Made by a program: the position numbers and the translations under genes | NCBI RefSeq assembly: GCF_008642355.1 | Contig: NZ_CP029193.1 | Coordinates: 682,001-746,000 of the forward strand | DNA: 64,000 bases | Direction of reading: 5' to 3' | Source: Streptomyces venezuelae | GTDB taxonomy: Bacteria > Actinomycetota > Actinomycetes > Streptomycetales > Streptomycetaceae | Shown here: positions 54,009 through 62,749 of the stretch, in pieces | How the letters are laid out: each line of letters opens with the position of its first letter | Numbering within the stretch: the first letter of the stretch is position 1 | Notes under the pieces: generated by a model | What the model was told of the DNA's origin: nothing | Seen by the model: the letters and a program-made list of their open reading frames with translations, nothing else | Databases searched by the model: none

Positions 54009-54914
54009 GTGAGCGACCATCAGAACCTCCTGGCCGAGCAGCGCCGTGCCCTGATCCTGGACGAGGTGCGCCGCCGCGGCGGGGTCCGGGTCAACGAGCT
54101 CACCCGCAAGCTCGGCGTGTCCGACATGACGGTCCGCCGCGACCTCGACGCGCTGGCCCGTCAGGGCATGCTCGAGAAGGTGCACGGCGGCGCGGTCCCG
54201 GTGGTCGAGGCGAGCACGCACGAGCCGGGGTTCGAGGCGAAGTCGGGCCTCGAGCTGACCGCCAAGGAGGACATCGCGCGGACCGCGGCGTCCCTGGTGG
54301 CGCCCGGCACGGCGATCGCCCTGTCCGGGGGTACGACGACGTATGCGCTGGCGCACCACCTCCTGGACGTGCCGGACCTGACGGTGGTGACGAACTCGGT
54401 GCGGGTTGCGGATGTCTTCCACTCCGCGCAGCGCACCTCGGGGCAGCGGCCGGGCGCGGCGACGGTCGTGCTGACCGGAGGTGTGCGGACCCCGTCGGAC
54501 TCGCTGGTCGGTCCGGTCGCGGACCAGGCGATCCGGGCGCTCCACTTCGACGTCCTCTTCCTCGGTGTGCACGGCATATCGCTGGAGGCCGGCCTGTCGA
54601 CGCCGAATCTGGCGGAGGCGGAGACCAACCGGCGTCTGGTGCAGTCGGCGCGGCGCGTCGTGGTCGTCGCGGACCACACCAAGTGGGGGACGGTGGGGCT
54701 GAGTTCGTTCGCCTCGCTGTCGCAGGTCGACACGCTGGTGACGGACGCGGGGCTGCCCGCGGAGGCGCACGTGGACATCTCCGAGCACGTGAACCGGGTC
54801 GTGGTGACGGGTGAGCGCGCGGCATCCACCGAGGGTTCCGGCGACTCCGCCGATTCCGAGGCTTCCGATGACTCCGAGGCTTTCGCTGACTCCGGGGCCG
54901 ACGCAGACATCTGA
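54009..54914 (+). CDS. DeoR-family transcriptional regulator
   Basis: 301 aa. N-terminal DeoR HTH (RVNELTRKLGVSDMTVRRDL, then LARQGMLEKVHGGAV) and a C-terminal sugar-phosphate sensor domain (ALSGGTTTYALAHHL; VLTGGVRTPSDSLVGP; DVLFLGVHGISLEAGLS). Such proteins repress sugar catabolic genes; no sugar operon is adjacent, so the target is unknown. A Ser/Asp-rich tail (last 35 residues, repeats of DS) is extra. The start is GTG 54009. An SRPBCC gene follows 63 bp later on the same strand. Confidence 0.9.
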   Translation: MSDHQNLLAEQRRALILDEVRRRGGVRVNELTRKLGVSDMTVRRDLDALARQGMLEKVHGGAVPVVEASTHEPGFEAKSGLELTAKEDIARTAASLVAPGTAIALSGGTTTYALAHHLLDVPDLTVVTNSVRVADVFHSAQRTSGQRPGAATVVLTGGVRTPSDSLVGPVADQAIRALHFDVLFLGVHGISLEAGLSTPNLAEAETNRRLVQSARRVVVVADHTKWGTVGLSSFASLSQVDTLVTDAGLPAEAHVDISEHVNRVVVTGERAASTEGSGDSADSEASDDSEAFADSGADADI

Positions 54915-54977
54915 CGGCCCGCCAGCTATCGTGACGACGCCCGGTCAACCGTCACGTTCCGCTGGGGGCAGAGTCCG

Positions 54978-55469
54978 ATGGCACACCGACTGAACCCCGT
55001 GGGGCTCGACTTCGTCGCGTCCGCTCCGGTGCGGCTGGTCTTCACGCGCGAGGTGAGTGCGCCGCCGGAGGCGGTGTACGCGGCGCTGGCGGACGACGTG
55101 ACGGGCTGGCCGCAGTGGTTCGCCGCGGTCACCCTGTGCCGGCCGACCGGGGGCGGCACGGGCCGCGAGGTCCGGCTCAAGGGCGGCACGCGTTTCCAGG
55201 AGTCGATACTGGCGGCGGACGGCCCCGAGCGTTACGTGTACCGCGTGGACCGTACGAACGCGCCCGGTCTGCGCGCCCTCGTCGAGGAGTGGCGGCTCTC
55301 CCCGACGGCCGGTGGCACCGGTCCCGGCACCCGCGTGCAGTGGACGTTCGCCATGGACGGCGCGGCGGTCCTGCGCGTCGCCCTGAAGCTCGGCCGCGCC
55401 GGTCTCGGCCGGGCGTTCCGGGACGCGGTGACGACGCTGGACGAGCGGCTCGCTTCGCGGGCGGGGTGA
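54978..55469 (+). CDS. SRPBCC-fold (START-like) protein
   Basis: 163 aa. Bet-v1/START-like ligand-binding fold: FTREVSAPPEAVYAALADDV, WPQWFAAVT, and a C-terminal helix ending in DAVTTLDERLASR. These proteins bind hydrophobic small molecules or act as cyclases; no residue fixes the role. It lies 63 bp after the DeoR gene. Its stop codon falls in the loop of the terminator hairpin 55457-55478. Confidence 0.85.
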   Translation: MAHRLNPVGLDFVASAPVRLVFTREVSAPPEAVYAALADDVTGWPQWFAAVTLCRPTGGGTGREVRLKGGTRFQESILAADGPERYVYRVDRTNAPGLRALVEEWRLSPTAGGTGPGTRVQWTFAMDGAAVLRVALKLGRAGLGRAFRDAVTTLDERLASRAG

Positions 55470-55478
55470 CCCGCCCGC
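55457..55478. terminator. Bidirectional hairpin between convergent genes
   Basis: GCGGGCGGG (55457-55465) pairs perfectly with CCCGCCCGC (55470-55478) around GTGA. The TGA of the SRPBCC gene is in the loop. It serves both the SRPBCC gene and the convergent cysteine-synthase-like gene. Confidence 0.65.
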
Positions 55479-55515
55479 TCGCCTCACGGGCGGCATGACC
55501 CGCCGCGAGCGAGCG

Positions 55516-56661
55516 TCACCGCGTCCGCAGCTCGGGCCACGCCCCCGTCCCGAGGAGCGTCTCGACGGCCTGCGCGTAGGGCGTGATGTCCAGGCCCTGT
55601 TCGGCCAGCCACGCGTCCGAGTAGTACTTGTCCAGATAGCGGTCGCCGGGGTCGCAGATCAGGGTGACGACGCTGCCCGTCTGCCCCGCGGCCACCATCT
55701 CGGCGACGATCTTCAGTGCGCTCCACAGGCCCGTGCCGGTCGAGCCGCCCGCCTTGCGGCCGATGGCCTGCTCCAGGGCGCGGACCGCGGCGACGGACGC
55801 CGCGTCCGGCACCTTCATCATGCGGTCGATCGCACCGGGCACGAAGCTCGGCTCCATGCGGGGCCTGCCGATGCCCTCGATGCGGGAGCCGCAGTCGCTC
55901 GTCGCGTCCGGGTCGTTCTTCGTCCAGCCGTCGAAGAAGCAGGAGTTCTCCGGGTCGGCGACGCAGATGCGGGTGTCGTGCTGCATGTAGTGGACGTAGC
56001 GCGCGATGGTCGCCGAGGTGCCGCCGGTGCCCGCCGTGGCGACGATCCACGTGGGCTCCGGGTACCGCTCCAGACGCAGCTGCTGGTAGATCGATTCGGC
56101 GATGTTGTTGTTGCCCCGCCAGTCGGTGGCCCGTTCCGCGTAGGTGAACTGGTCCATGTAGTGACCGCCCGTCTGGACGGCGAGGGCGGCGGACTCCGCG
56201 TACATCGTGCGCGGGTCGTCCACGAAGTGGCACCGGCCGCCGTGGAACTCGATGAGACGGATCTTCTCGGCGCTTGTCGTGCGGGGCATCACCGCGATGA
56301 AGGGCACCCCGATGAGCTTCGCGAAGTACGCCTCGGAGACGGCGGTGGAGCCGCTGGACGCCTCGATGACCGGCCGGTCGGGCCGGATCCAGCCGTTGCA
56401 CAGGCCGTAGAGGAAGAGCGAGCGGGCGAGGCGGTGCTTGAGGCTGCCGGTGGGGTGGGTCGACTCGTCCTTGAGGTACAGGTCGATGCCCCAGTGTTCG
56501 GGCAGCGGGAAGCGCAGGAGGTGGGTGTCGGCCGAACGGTTGGCGTCCGCCTGCACCTTGCGGACGGCCTCTTTGAGCCATGCTCGGTACGTCGCATCGC
56601 TGTGGTCGACGTCGAGCGTCGGCTGGGGTCCGTCGGCTCGAAACTGCTGTGGGGTGCTCAC
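55516..56661 (-). CDS. PLP-dependent cysteine synthase-family enzyme
   Basis: 381 aa. Fold type II PLP enzyme: PLP Lys in [14 protein letters not shown] (about residue 75), the substrate-Asn loop [20 protein letters not shown], and the phosphate-binding [17 protein letters not shown]. It resembles cysteine synthases/cystathionine beta-synthases but is longer than CysK (about 310 aa) and starts with an extra 40 residues. The true reaction, O-acetylserine sulfhydrylation or beta-lyase, is unresolved. GTG 56661 has GAAGGAG seven bases before it. A TAAGAT near 56717-56722 on its strand is a possible -10. Confidence 0.85.
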   Translation of the reverse strand: MSTPQQFRADGPQPTLDVDHSDATYRAWLKEAVRKVQADANRSADTHLLRFPLPEHWGIDLYLKDESTHPTGSLKHRLARSLFLYGLCNGWIRPDRPVIEASSGSTAVSEAYFAKLIGVPFIAVMPRTTSAEKIRLIEFHGGRCHFVDDPRTMYAESAALAVQTGGHYMDQFTYAERATDWRGNNNIAESIYQQLRLERYPEPTWIVATAGTGGTSATIARYVHYMQHDTRICVADPENSCFFDGWTKNDPDATSDCGSRIEGIGRPRMEPSFVPGAIDRMMKVPDAASVAAVRALEQAIGRKAGGSTGTGLWSALKIVAEMVAAGQTGSVVTLICDPGDRYLDKYYSDAWLAEQGLDITPYAQAVETLLGTGAWPELRTR

Positions 56662-56960
56662 GGCGGGGCTCCTTCGCGTCGTGCCGGACGCGATTCGGAC
56701 GCGGCCGTACCCCTCGATCTTAAACACCTCCAACACCCGCCTCACCTGCATAAACACGCCTTTGGGCACCTCAAAGGAGCAGCCGCGACAGCCTTGGGCA
56801 GAGCTTGACGGCGCACCGTCGACGGGTGCGGTGGAAGCCCTGCACGGACATCCCCGTACGTACTGGTGCTCGACGCTTCGGACGTGCAGACTTCACGGCA
56901 CGGGGCACCAGTCCCCGAGTCGGAGCGATTCACCCGAAACGCACAAGGGGGCGGAGTGCC
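56662..56960. other. 299-bp intergenic region
   Basis: This spacer lies between the cysteine-synthase-like gene (minus) and a small gene (plus). It holds a possible minus-strand -10 box TAAGAT (56722-56717) without a good -35, and two AAACAC motifs about 30 bp apart near 56722 and 56752. Nothing else is evident. Confidence 0.5.
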
Positions 56961-57293
56961 ATGGCGGAGCCGGAGTTCACGGCCACGGGTGTGCGGATCG
57001 GGCGGCGCTTGCGCTCCCTCACCCGTGCCGGTCAGATCCGCATCGCCGACGGCAGGCTGGAGTTGCTGACCAGTTACGGCACGGAGATCGACAGCGCGCC
57101 GCTGCAGGCGGTGCGCACGGGCAAGCCCTGGTTCGCCCCGGACGACCGCGCCCTCGCCGAAGTGAACGGCACCCGCTACCGGCTCACGCTCGCCGACCAC
57201 GAACCGCGTCCGGGAGAAGCGGGCCCGCCCACGGTGCGCCGGTTCATGGAGGCGGTGCGCGACGCCACGGAACACCGGGTCCGACGGAGCTGA
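56961..57293 (+). CDS. Small conserved-type hypothetical protein
   Basis: 110 aa, not assigned to a family. A basic start (GVRIGRRLRSLTRAGQIRIA) is followed by beta strands (GRLELLTSYGTEIDSAPLQA, YRLTLADHE) and a C-terminal helix (VRRFMEAVRDATEH). Reads as a compact cytoplasmic alpha/beta protein without signal or span. GGAG lies 6 bases before the ATG at 56961. It precedes the anti-sigma-type ATPase gene by 194 bp on the same strand. Confidence 0.7.
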   Translation: MAEPEFTATGVRIGRRLRSLTRAGQIRIADGRLELLTSYGTEIDSAPLQAVRTGKPWFAPDDRALAEVNGTRYRLTLADHEPRPGEAGPPTVRRFMEAVRDATEHRVRRS

Positions 57294-57487
57294 CCGGACC
57301 CCGCGACACGACGCGCGAGTTGCATGCCCGCACCCCCTGGGTCACTCTGGTCTCACATCACTCTGGGTTTACCGGCGATGACGCTGCGAACCAGCCCCGC
57401 CGGCCACACAGCAGGCGGCAGACCACGCGGCCCCTGCTGGATCCGATCGTCGTCTTCTTCCGGACCTCAATTCGGGGAGTCGCAGCC

Positions 57488-57961
57488 GTGATCAGCCAGC
57501 CAAGCAGGCATTGCATGGTAGAGCTCCAAGCCCTGCCGTCGCGGATCGGTCAGGTCCGCAGAATCGTATCTGCGCAGTTGCGCTACTGGCATCTCGATCC
57601 GTTGATAGACCAGGCCGCCCTCGGTGTGACGGAACTTCTCACCAACGTCCACCGGCATGCCGAGCCGGACAAGATGTGCACCGTGGAGATCGAGCTGTTG
57701 CTCGACCGGCTCACGGTCTCCGTCCACGACCACGATCCCCGGCTTCCCGAACTCCGTGACACGGATCCCTTCGCCACCTGTGGCAGGGGCCTCGCGATGG
57801 TCGCGGCGGTGAGCGAGAGCTGGGGCGTCCGGCCGCAGGGCGACGCGGGAAAGGTCGTGTGGTTCACACTCCCCGCGGTGTCCCCCGCGGTGACCCTCGC
57901 TCCGTATCCCGTGTACGGGGCGGCAGAGAAGACTCCCGCCCGGTCGGCCGTTGTCGGCTGA
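57488..57961 (+). CDS. Anti-sigma-factor-type ATP-binding protein (HATPase_c)
   Basis: 157 aa. Single GHKL ATPase domain as in SpoIIAB/RsbW-like regulators: N box VTELLTNVHRHA (about residue 55), the acidic loop VHDHDPRLPEL, and G boxes CGRGLAMVAAVSESWGV ... GKVVWFTLP. Streptomycetes carry dozens of such proteins, often partners of sigma factors or anti-anti-sigma proteins; none is adjacent. GTG 57488 follows GGGGAG at 8 bases. It ends 83 bp before the convergent ABC permease. Confidence 0.85.
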   Translation: MISQPSRHCMVELQALPSRIGQVRRIVSAQLRYWHLDPLIDQAALGVTELLTNVHRHAEPDKMCTVEIELLLDRLTVSVHDHDPRLPELRDTDPFATCGRGLAMVAAVSESWGVRPQGDAGKVVWFTLPAVSPAVTLAPYPVYGAAEKTPARSAVVG

Positions 57962-58044
57962 CCGGGCGGTGATCGTCCGCTCCCCCGGATGCCGCGGGCC
58001 CCTCGGGTACGAGGACGGGGCGGGCGTTCCCTGCGGGCGAGGCC

Positions 58045-60615
58045 TCACTCGGTGGCGATGGCGCGCAGCACGTCGAGACGCGCCGCCCGCCGAGCCGGGC
58101 GCAGGCCCGCCAACGCGCCCGCCGCCAGGCCCACCAGGGCGACCACGGCCAGCTGCGCCGGTGGCACGGCGAACGCGAAGGCGCTCTCCGTCGTGCTGTC
58201 GGACGCCTTGACGAGCACCCAGCCGAGGAAGCCGCCCAGCGTGAGCCCGCCCGCCGTCCCGAAGGCGGCGACGAGCACCGACTCCCAGCGGACCATGGCG
58301 CGCAGCTGTGCCCGGGTCTGGCCGACCGCGCGCAGCAGACCCAGCTCGCGGGTGCGTTCGTGGATCGCGAGGGTCAGCGTGTTCGCGATGCCGAGCAGGG
58401 CGATGAGCACGGCGAGGGCGAGCAGCGCGTAGACGAGGGTGAGCATCATGTCGATGCCGCTCGCCGAGGTCTCCGCGTACTCGGAGCGGGTCTGCACGTC
58501 CGGATTCCCGAAGTCCCGCGCCGTCGCCGCGACCGCGGCCTTCCCTTCGGCGGTGCTCACGCCGTCCTTGAACGTGACGGACACGAGCGTGTCGGAGTCC
58601 TGCATGCGGTGCGGCGCCCAGGCCTCGCGGGTGACGACGTAGTCTCCTGCGAGCTCCGACCTGCCGTAGACCGCGCGGACCGTGAAGGTCTCCTTCTTCC
58701 CGTCGGCGAAGGCCAGTTCGGCCCGCGATCCGACCTGCAGGTCCTGCTTCTCCGCCTCCGACCTGGTGATCGCGATGCCCCGGTCGCCTAGCGCGCCCAG
58801 CGAACCGTCGACGTCGCCGAGGTCGAAGGACCGGGCGAAGGGCTTCGGGTCGGTGACGGTGAGGGCCCGGCCCTCGCCGTTGACCTCCGCGGCGCCCTTG
58901 CCGAGGCCGACGGCGGTCGCGACCTCCGGCCGCTGCGCGAGGGCCGGGGCCAGCTTCGGGCTCAGGCCGCTGCCGCCCGCGCCGAAGCCGGGGGTGCTCA
59001 CCGCGACGTCCCCGGCGAAGGAGCGGTTGACCGTCTGGTCCATCGTGGCTTTCAGGGAGGCGCCGAAGACCGTGAAGAGCGAGACGACGGCGACACCGAT
59101 CATCAGCGCGCTCGCGGTGGCCGCGGTCCGCTTCGGGCTGCGCAGCGCGTTGCGCCGGGCCAGGCCGCCGGTGACGCCGCGCAGCCGGTCGAGGGGGCCG
59201 CCGAGGACGCGTACGGCCCGCGAGGAGGCGACGGGGCCGAGCACCACGAAGGCGACGAGGGCGAGCACCGCTCCCCCGGCGGCGAGCCAGACGGAGGGGC
59301 TGACCAGGACGCCGGTGAGGGTGAGGCCCACGGCGGCCAGGGCGAGGCCGGTGCCGACGACGGCCCTGCGACGTGAGACGCCGGAGTGGTCGACGGCCGT
59401 CTCGCGCAGCGCGGCGAGGGGTGCGGTGCGCCCGGCCCGTACGGCGGGCAGCAGCGCGGAGCCCAGGCAGACGGCGACGCCGACGGCGAGCGGCAGCAGC
59501 ATGGAGAGTGCGCCGATCACCAAGTCCCCCTCGGGAAAGGGGAATCCGATGGCGGGGAAGAGCGCCTGGAGTCCTGCCGCGACACCGATGCCGCCCGCGA
59601 GGCCCGCGGTCGACGCGATGACGGCGACGGCGCTCGCCTCGACGAGGGTCGACACCGCCACCTGGCGGCGCGAGGCGCCGAGTGCGCGCAGGAGCGCGTT
59701 CTCGCGGGTGCGCTGGGCGACGACGATGGCGAAGGTGTTGTGGATGCTGAACGTGGCGACCAGCAGGGCCACTCCGGAGAACACCAGCAGGAGCGTGGTG
59801 AAGACGGAGAGGAACTGACCGGAGATGTTGTCGGTGCTCTCCGCTGCCGACGCCTCGCCGGTGATGGCCTCAACGCCCGTGGGCAGTACGGGAGTCAGCG
59901 CGTCGACGAGCTCCTGCTGGCTCACTCCGGGGCCGGCCCGCACGCGGATGGCGGAGGCTTCGCCGGGCTTCGGGGTGAGGTGTTTCTCGGCGTCGGCGCG
60001 CGCCATGCCGGTGAAGGTGGTCTGCGCCATGCCGTCCTCGCCGCCGAAGGTCGCGAGGCCCACGATGCGCACCTGCACGGGGTCGGGGGTGCGCAGTGTC
60101 GTGGTGTCGCCGATCTTCAGGTGACCGGTCTCGGCGGCGCCGCGGTTGACGACGACCTCGCCGGGGCCGGACGGGGCGCGGCCTTCGGCGAGTCGGTACG
60201 CGTTCAGCTCGCTGTCGTCGATCCAGTTGCCCGCGAGGGTGGGTGGGCCCTGGCCGCCGATGGGTTCGCCGTCCTTGCCGAGGAGCTGGCCCGCGCCCTG
60301 GATGTCGGGCGCGGCGGCGGCCACGTGTTCGGCCTTCTCGATGGTCTCGACGAGGTCGGTGTCGACCGGCTTGCGGGTGCCCTGGCTGTCGTCGGGGGTG
60401 GTGATGGTGCCGGCGCTGCGGACGACGGCGTCGGTGCCGCTCGTGGCGTTGCCGAACATCGTGTCGAAGCCGGCGCGCAGTGTGTCGCCCATGACGAGGG
60501 TGCCCGCGAGGAAGGCGACGCCGAGCAGGACGGCGAGGAACGTACCGGCGAAGCGTCGCCGGTGGCCGCGCAGCGAGGAGGCACTGAGCCGTACGGTGGC
60601 GGTCAGGGAGTCCAT
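58045..60615 (-). CDS. ABC transporter permease, FtsX/MacB-like, two FtsX domains
   Basis: 856 aa. First span near residue 25 (FAGTFLAVLLGVAFLAGTLV), a large extracytoplasmic domain (45-260), FtsX core spans (SVFTTLLLVFSGVALLVATF and LAVGVAVCLGSALLPAV), then a second unit with another extracytoplasmic domain (560-720) and C-terminal spans (MMLTLVYALLALAVLIALLG to QLAVVALVGLAAGALAG). This duplicated form moves lipids, peptides or drugs out of the membrane rather than importing. Its start overlaps the ATPase gene by 13 bp. It forms an operon with the genes at 60603-61837. Confidence 0.9.
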   Translation of the reverse strand: MDSLTATVRLSASSLRGHRRRFAGTFLAVLLGVAFLAGTLVMGDTLRAGFDTMFGNATSGTDAVVRSAGTITTPDDSQGTRKPVDTDLVETIEKAEHVAAAAPDIQGAGQLLGKDGEPIGGQGPPTLAGNWIDDSELNAYRLAEGRAPSGPGEVVVNRGAAETGHLKIGDTTTLRTPDPVQVRIVGLATFGGEDGMAQTTFTGMARADAEKHLTPKPGEASAIRVRAGPGVSQQELVDALTPVLPTGVEAITGEASAAESTDNISGQFLSVFTTLLLVFSGVALLVATFSIHNTFAIVVAQRTRENALLRALGASRRQVAVSTLVEASAVAVIASTAGLAGGIGVAAGLQALFPAIGFPFPEGDLVIGALSMLLPLAVGVAVCLGSALLPAVRAGRTAPLAALRETAVDHSGVSRRRAVVGTGLALAAVGLTLTGVLVSPSVWLAAGGAVLALVAFVVLGPVASSRAVRVLGGPLDRLRGVTGGLARRNALRSPKRTAATASALMIGVAVVSLFTVFGASLKATMDQTVNRSFAGDVAVSTPGFGAGGSGLSPKLAPALAQRPEVATAVGLGKGAAEVNGEGRALTVTDPKPFARSFDLGDVDGSLGALGDRGIAITRSEAEKQDLQVGSRAELAFADGKKETFTVRAVYGRSELAGDYVVTREAWAPHRMQDSDTLVSVTFKDGVSTAEGKAAVAATARDFGNPDVQTRSEYAETSASGIDMMLTLVYALLALAVLIALLGIANTLTLAIHERTRELGLLRAVGQTRAQLRAMVRWESVLVAAFGTAGGLTLGGFLGWVLVKASDSTTESAFAFAVPPAQLAVVALVGLAAGALAGLRPARRAARLDVLRAIATE

Positions 60616-61520
60616 GACTGCGGCTCCTTGGCGCTGGGCCGCGCACCGGGCGAAGGCGGCGGGGCGGCGGAATGCGTCACGGCGGGCGCGATGGAGTGGG
60701 CAACCGCGGGCGCGGCGGAGTGCGTGGTCGCGGGCGCGGGGGGAGTCGGTTGCCGAGCGTCGAACGCCTTCATCCGGTCCAGGACCAGGTCGGCCGTCGG
60801 TGATTCCATGCGGTCCACGAGGCGTCCGTCGGCGAGGAAGACGACCTCGTCGGCGTGGGCGGCGGCCACCGGGTCGTGCGTGACCATGACGACGGTGCGG
60901 CCCATCCGCCGTACCGCACGTCCGAGCAGGTTCAGGACCTCCTCGCCGGTGCGCGAGTCGAGGTTGCCGGTCGGTTCGTCGGCGAAGACGACATCCGGGC
61001 GCCCGGCGAACGCCCGTGCCACGGCGACGCGTTGCTGCTGGCCGCCGGAGAGTTCGGCGGGCCGGTGACGCAGTCGGTCGCGGAGGCCGACGACGTCGAT
61101 CAGCGCGTCCGCCCACTCACGGTCGCCGCGGACGCCCGCGAGGTCCAGGGGCAGGGTGATGTTCTCGGCGACGGTCAGCGTCGGCACCAGGTTGAACGCC
61201 TGGAAGACGAAGCCGACGCGGTCGCGCCGCAGCAGGGTGAGGCGTCGGTCGTCCAGCTTCCCGAGCTCCGTGTCGCCGATGTACGCGGCGCCCGACGTGA
61301 GCGTGTCCAGGCCCGCCGCGCAGTGCATCAGGGTGGACTTGCCGGACCCGGACGGGCCCATGATCGCGGTGAAGCGTCCGGCGCCGAACGTGACGCTCAC
61401 CCCGTCCAGGGCCCGTACGGCGGTGTCCCCGCTGCCGTACACCTTCACGGCATCGGCGACGCGGGCGGCGGCGCCGGTGTCCACGGGCATCGCGGCGACC
61501 CGTCCGGTGGTGGTGCTCAT
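60603..61520 (-). CDS. ABC transporter ATP-binding protein, MacB/LolD type
   Basis: 305 aa. Walker A GPSGSGKST (about 55), Q loop FQAFNLVPTL, signature LSGGQQQRVAVARA, Walker B VVFADEPTGNLD, and switch His in VMVTHDP. This is the LolD/MacB subfamily that pairs with FtsX-type permeases. After the ATPase (about residue 250) comes a Pro/Ala/His tail with imperfect repeats (THSAAPAVAH), unusual for the family. The start at 61520 overlaps the SHOCT protein stop by ATGA. The divergent TetR is the likely controller. Confidence 0.9.
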   Translation of the reverse strand: MSTTTGRVAAMPVDTGAAARVADAVKVYGSGDTAVRALDGVSVTFGAGRFTAIMGPSGSGKSTLMHCAAGLDTLTSGAAYIGDTELGKLDDRRLTLLRRDRVGFVFQAFNLVPTLTVAENITLPLDLAGVRGDREWADALIDVVGLRDRLRHRPAELSGGQQQRVAVARAFAGRPDVVFADEPTGNLDSRTGEEVLNLLGRAVRRMGRTVVMVTHDPVAAAHADEVVFLADGRLVDRMESPTADLVLDRMKAFDARQPTPPAPATTHSAAPAVAHSIAPAVTHSAAPPPSPGARPSAKEPQSWTP

Positions 61521-61837
61521 GCCGGTCCCCCCTTGGAGGTGCGGCCGAACTCCTCGTTGAGGACGGTGAGCCTGCGCCAGTACTCGTCCTCGTCGATCTC
61601 ACCGGAGGCGAAGCGGCGGCCGAGCACGGCGATGGGCGAGTTCTCGTCGAGGGCGGTGTGCCGGGCGTACCCCATGGGTCCGGCGGCTCCGCCCGTCCCC
61701 CGGAACGGACCGCGGCGCCCGCGCCACACGGTGCGGCGGAGCAGGGCGACGGCGCCGACGACGACGGCCGCCCAGACCAGCGGGAAGAACAGGATCCACG
61801 GGCCGGGCCCGCCGTCCCAGTGCGCGAGCGTCTGCAT
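61517..61837 (-). CDS. SHOCT-domain membrane protein
   Basis: 106 aa. One span (residues 12-33, PWILFFPLVWAAVVVGAVAL) and a C-terminal SHOCT motif (IAVLGRRFASGEIDEDEYWR), a short domain common in small actinomycete membrane proteins. It is first in the ABC operon (GGAGGAG before the ATG) and overlaps the ATPase start by 4 bp. It probably modulates or anchors the transporter. Confidence 0.85.
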   Translation of the reverse strand: MQTLAHWDGGPGPWILFFPLVWAAVVVGAVALLRRTVWRGRRGPFRGTGGAAGPMGYARHTALDENSPIAVLGRRFASGEIDEDEYWRRLTVLNEEFGRTSKGGPA

Positions 61838-61963
61838 CTGGACTCATCTCCTCCGAAGCGGTTTCTGCGATGCCTCCAAACTCGCCCGGGGGGTGCCCTC
61901 ACGTCGTCGTACGGCCAGCGGCACCGCGCGTACCACCGTGGGAGTACGAGCTCACTGGATCTC

Positions 61964-61983
61964 TGTACCTACTAGTATGTACA
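61964..61983. promoter_or_regulatory. 20-bp near-perfect palindrome, probable TetR operator
   Basis: TGTACCTACTAGTATGTACA has 9 of 10 symmetrical pairs. It lies 8 bp before the TetR start and between it and the divergent ABC operon. A TAGTAT inside it could be the TetR gene's -10 box, so binding would block its own promoter. Confidence 0.75.
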
Positions 61984-61991
61984 GTGTCTTC

Positions 61992-62570
61992 ATGAGCACT
62001 CCGGAGCGCCTGATCGAGTCCACCCGCGAGCTGCTGTGGGAGCGGGGGTATGTCGGCACGAGCCCCAAGGCCATCCAGCAGCACGCGGGCGCGGGCCAGG
62101 GCAGCATGTACCACCACTTCGCCGGCAAGCCCGATCTCGCGCTCGCCGCGATCCGGCGCACCGCCGAGGAGATGCGCGCCACGGCCGATGCGGTCCTGGG
62201 CGGCGACGGATCGGCGTACGCCCGCATCGAGTCGTACCTGCTGCGCGAGCGCGACGTGCTGAAGGGCTGCCCGGTCGGACGGCTCACGATGGACCCGGAC
62301 GTCATCGCGAGCGACGAACTGCGCGCACCCGTGACCGAGACCCTCGACTGGCTGCGCGACCGGATCGCCGGAATCGTCGAAGAGGGGCGCTCCCAGGGCG
62401 AGTTCACCGACGCGCTCGTTCCGCAGGACATCGCGTCGACGGTCGTCGCGACGGTGCAGGGCGGCTACGTCCTGGCGCGGTCGTCGGGCTCGCCGGCCGC
62501 GTTCGACACGGCGGTGCGGGGACTGCTCGCGCTGCTCGCCGCGGCCCGCACCCCTCCCGCCCGCTCCTGA
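61992..62570 (+). CDS. TetR-family transcriptional regulator
   Basis: 192 aa. HTH at residues 5-50 (IESTRELLWERGYVGTSPKA, then HAGAGQGSMYHHFAGKPDLA). The ligand domain has the YxaF/LmrA-like C-terminus (CPVGRLTMDPDVIASDELRA). It is divergent from the ABC exporter operon across a palindrome, the usual arrangement for an efflux repressor. A cupin gene remnant and a DUF4865 gene follow on the same strand and may be co-regulated. ATG 61992; a more upstream in-frame ATG at 61977 would fall in the operator. Confidence 0.88.
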   Translation: MSTPERLIESTRELLWERGYVGTSPKAIQQHAGAGQGSMYHHFAGKPDLALAAIRRTAEEMRATADAVLGGDGSAYARIESYLLRERDVLKGCPVGRLTMDPDVIASDELRAPVTETLDWLRDRIAGIVEEGRSQGEFTDALVPQDIASTVVATVQGGYVLARSSGSPAAFDTAVRGLLALLAAARTPPARS

Positions 62571-62589
62571 CCCCAGTCGGCCTTCACCC

Positions 62590-62726
62590 AGCAAGGATGG
62601 GCGTGCGCAGCGCGAGGGCGGCCCGGTCGAGCCGACATGACGCACCTGGCCATGGTCGAGGCGGCGGCCGACGGCACGACGACCGAATGGGGCGACCTGG
62701 TCGACGCCCACGACTGCGCCGTTTGA
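62590..62726 (+). pseudogene. Cupin-domain gene remnant
   Basis: A 46-codon stretch reads QQGWACAARGRPGRAD then MTHLAMVEAAADGTTTEWGD and LVDAHDCAV to a stop. The pattern GW...G...MTHLA(I/M)xE...EWxxxV is the C-terminal half of small cupin proteins of the mandelonitrile-lyase-like group, with the metal-site segment between the two parts deleted. TetR, cupin and DUF4865 genes often occur together, by memory, so this is likely an in-place deletion. The residual ATG at 62637 would give only 29 residues. Confidence 0.5.
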
Positions 62727-62749
62727 GCCTGCCGCGGAAGGAATACGTC

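Noticed and set aside
53723..54814. Plus-strand open frame covering the DeoR gene
   Set aside because: The DeoR frame has clear HTH and sensor motifs; the other frame is Arg/Gly-rich.
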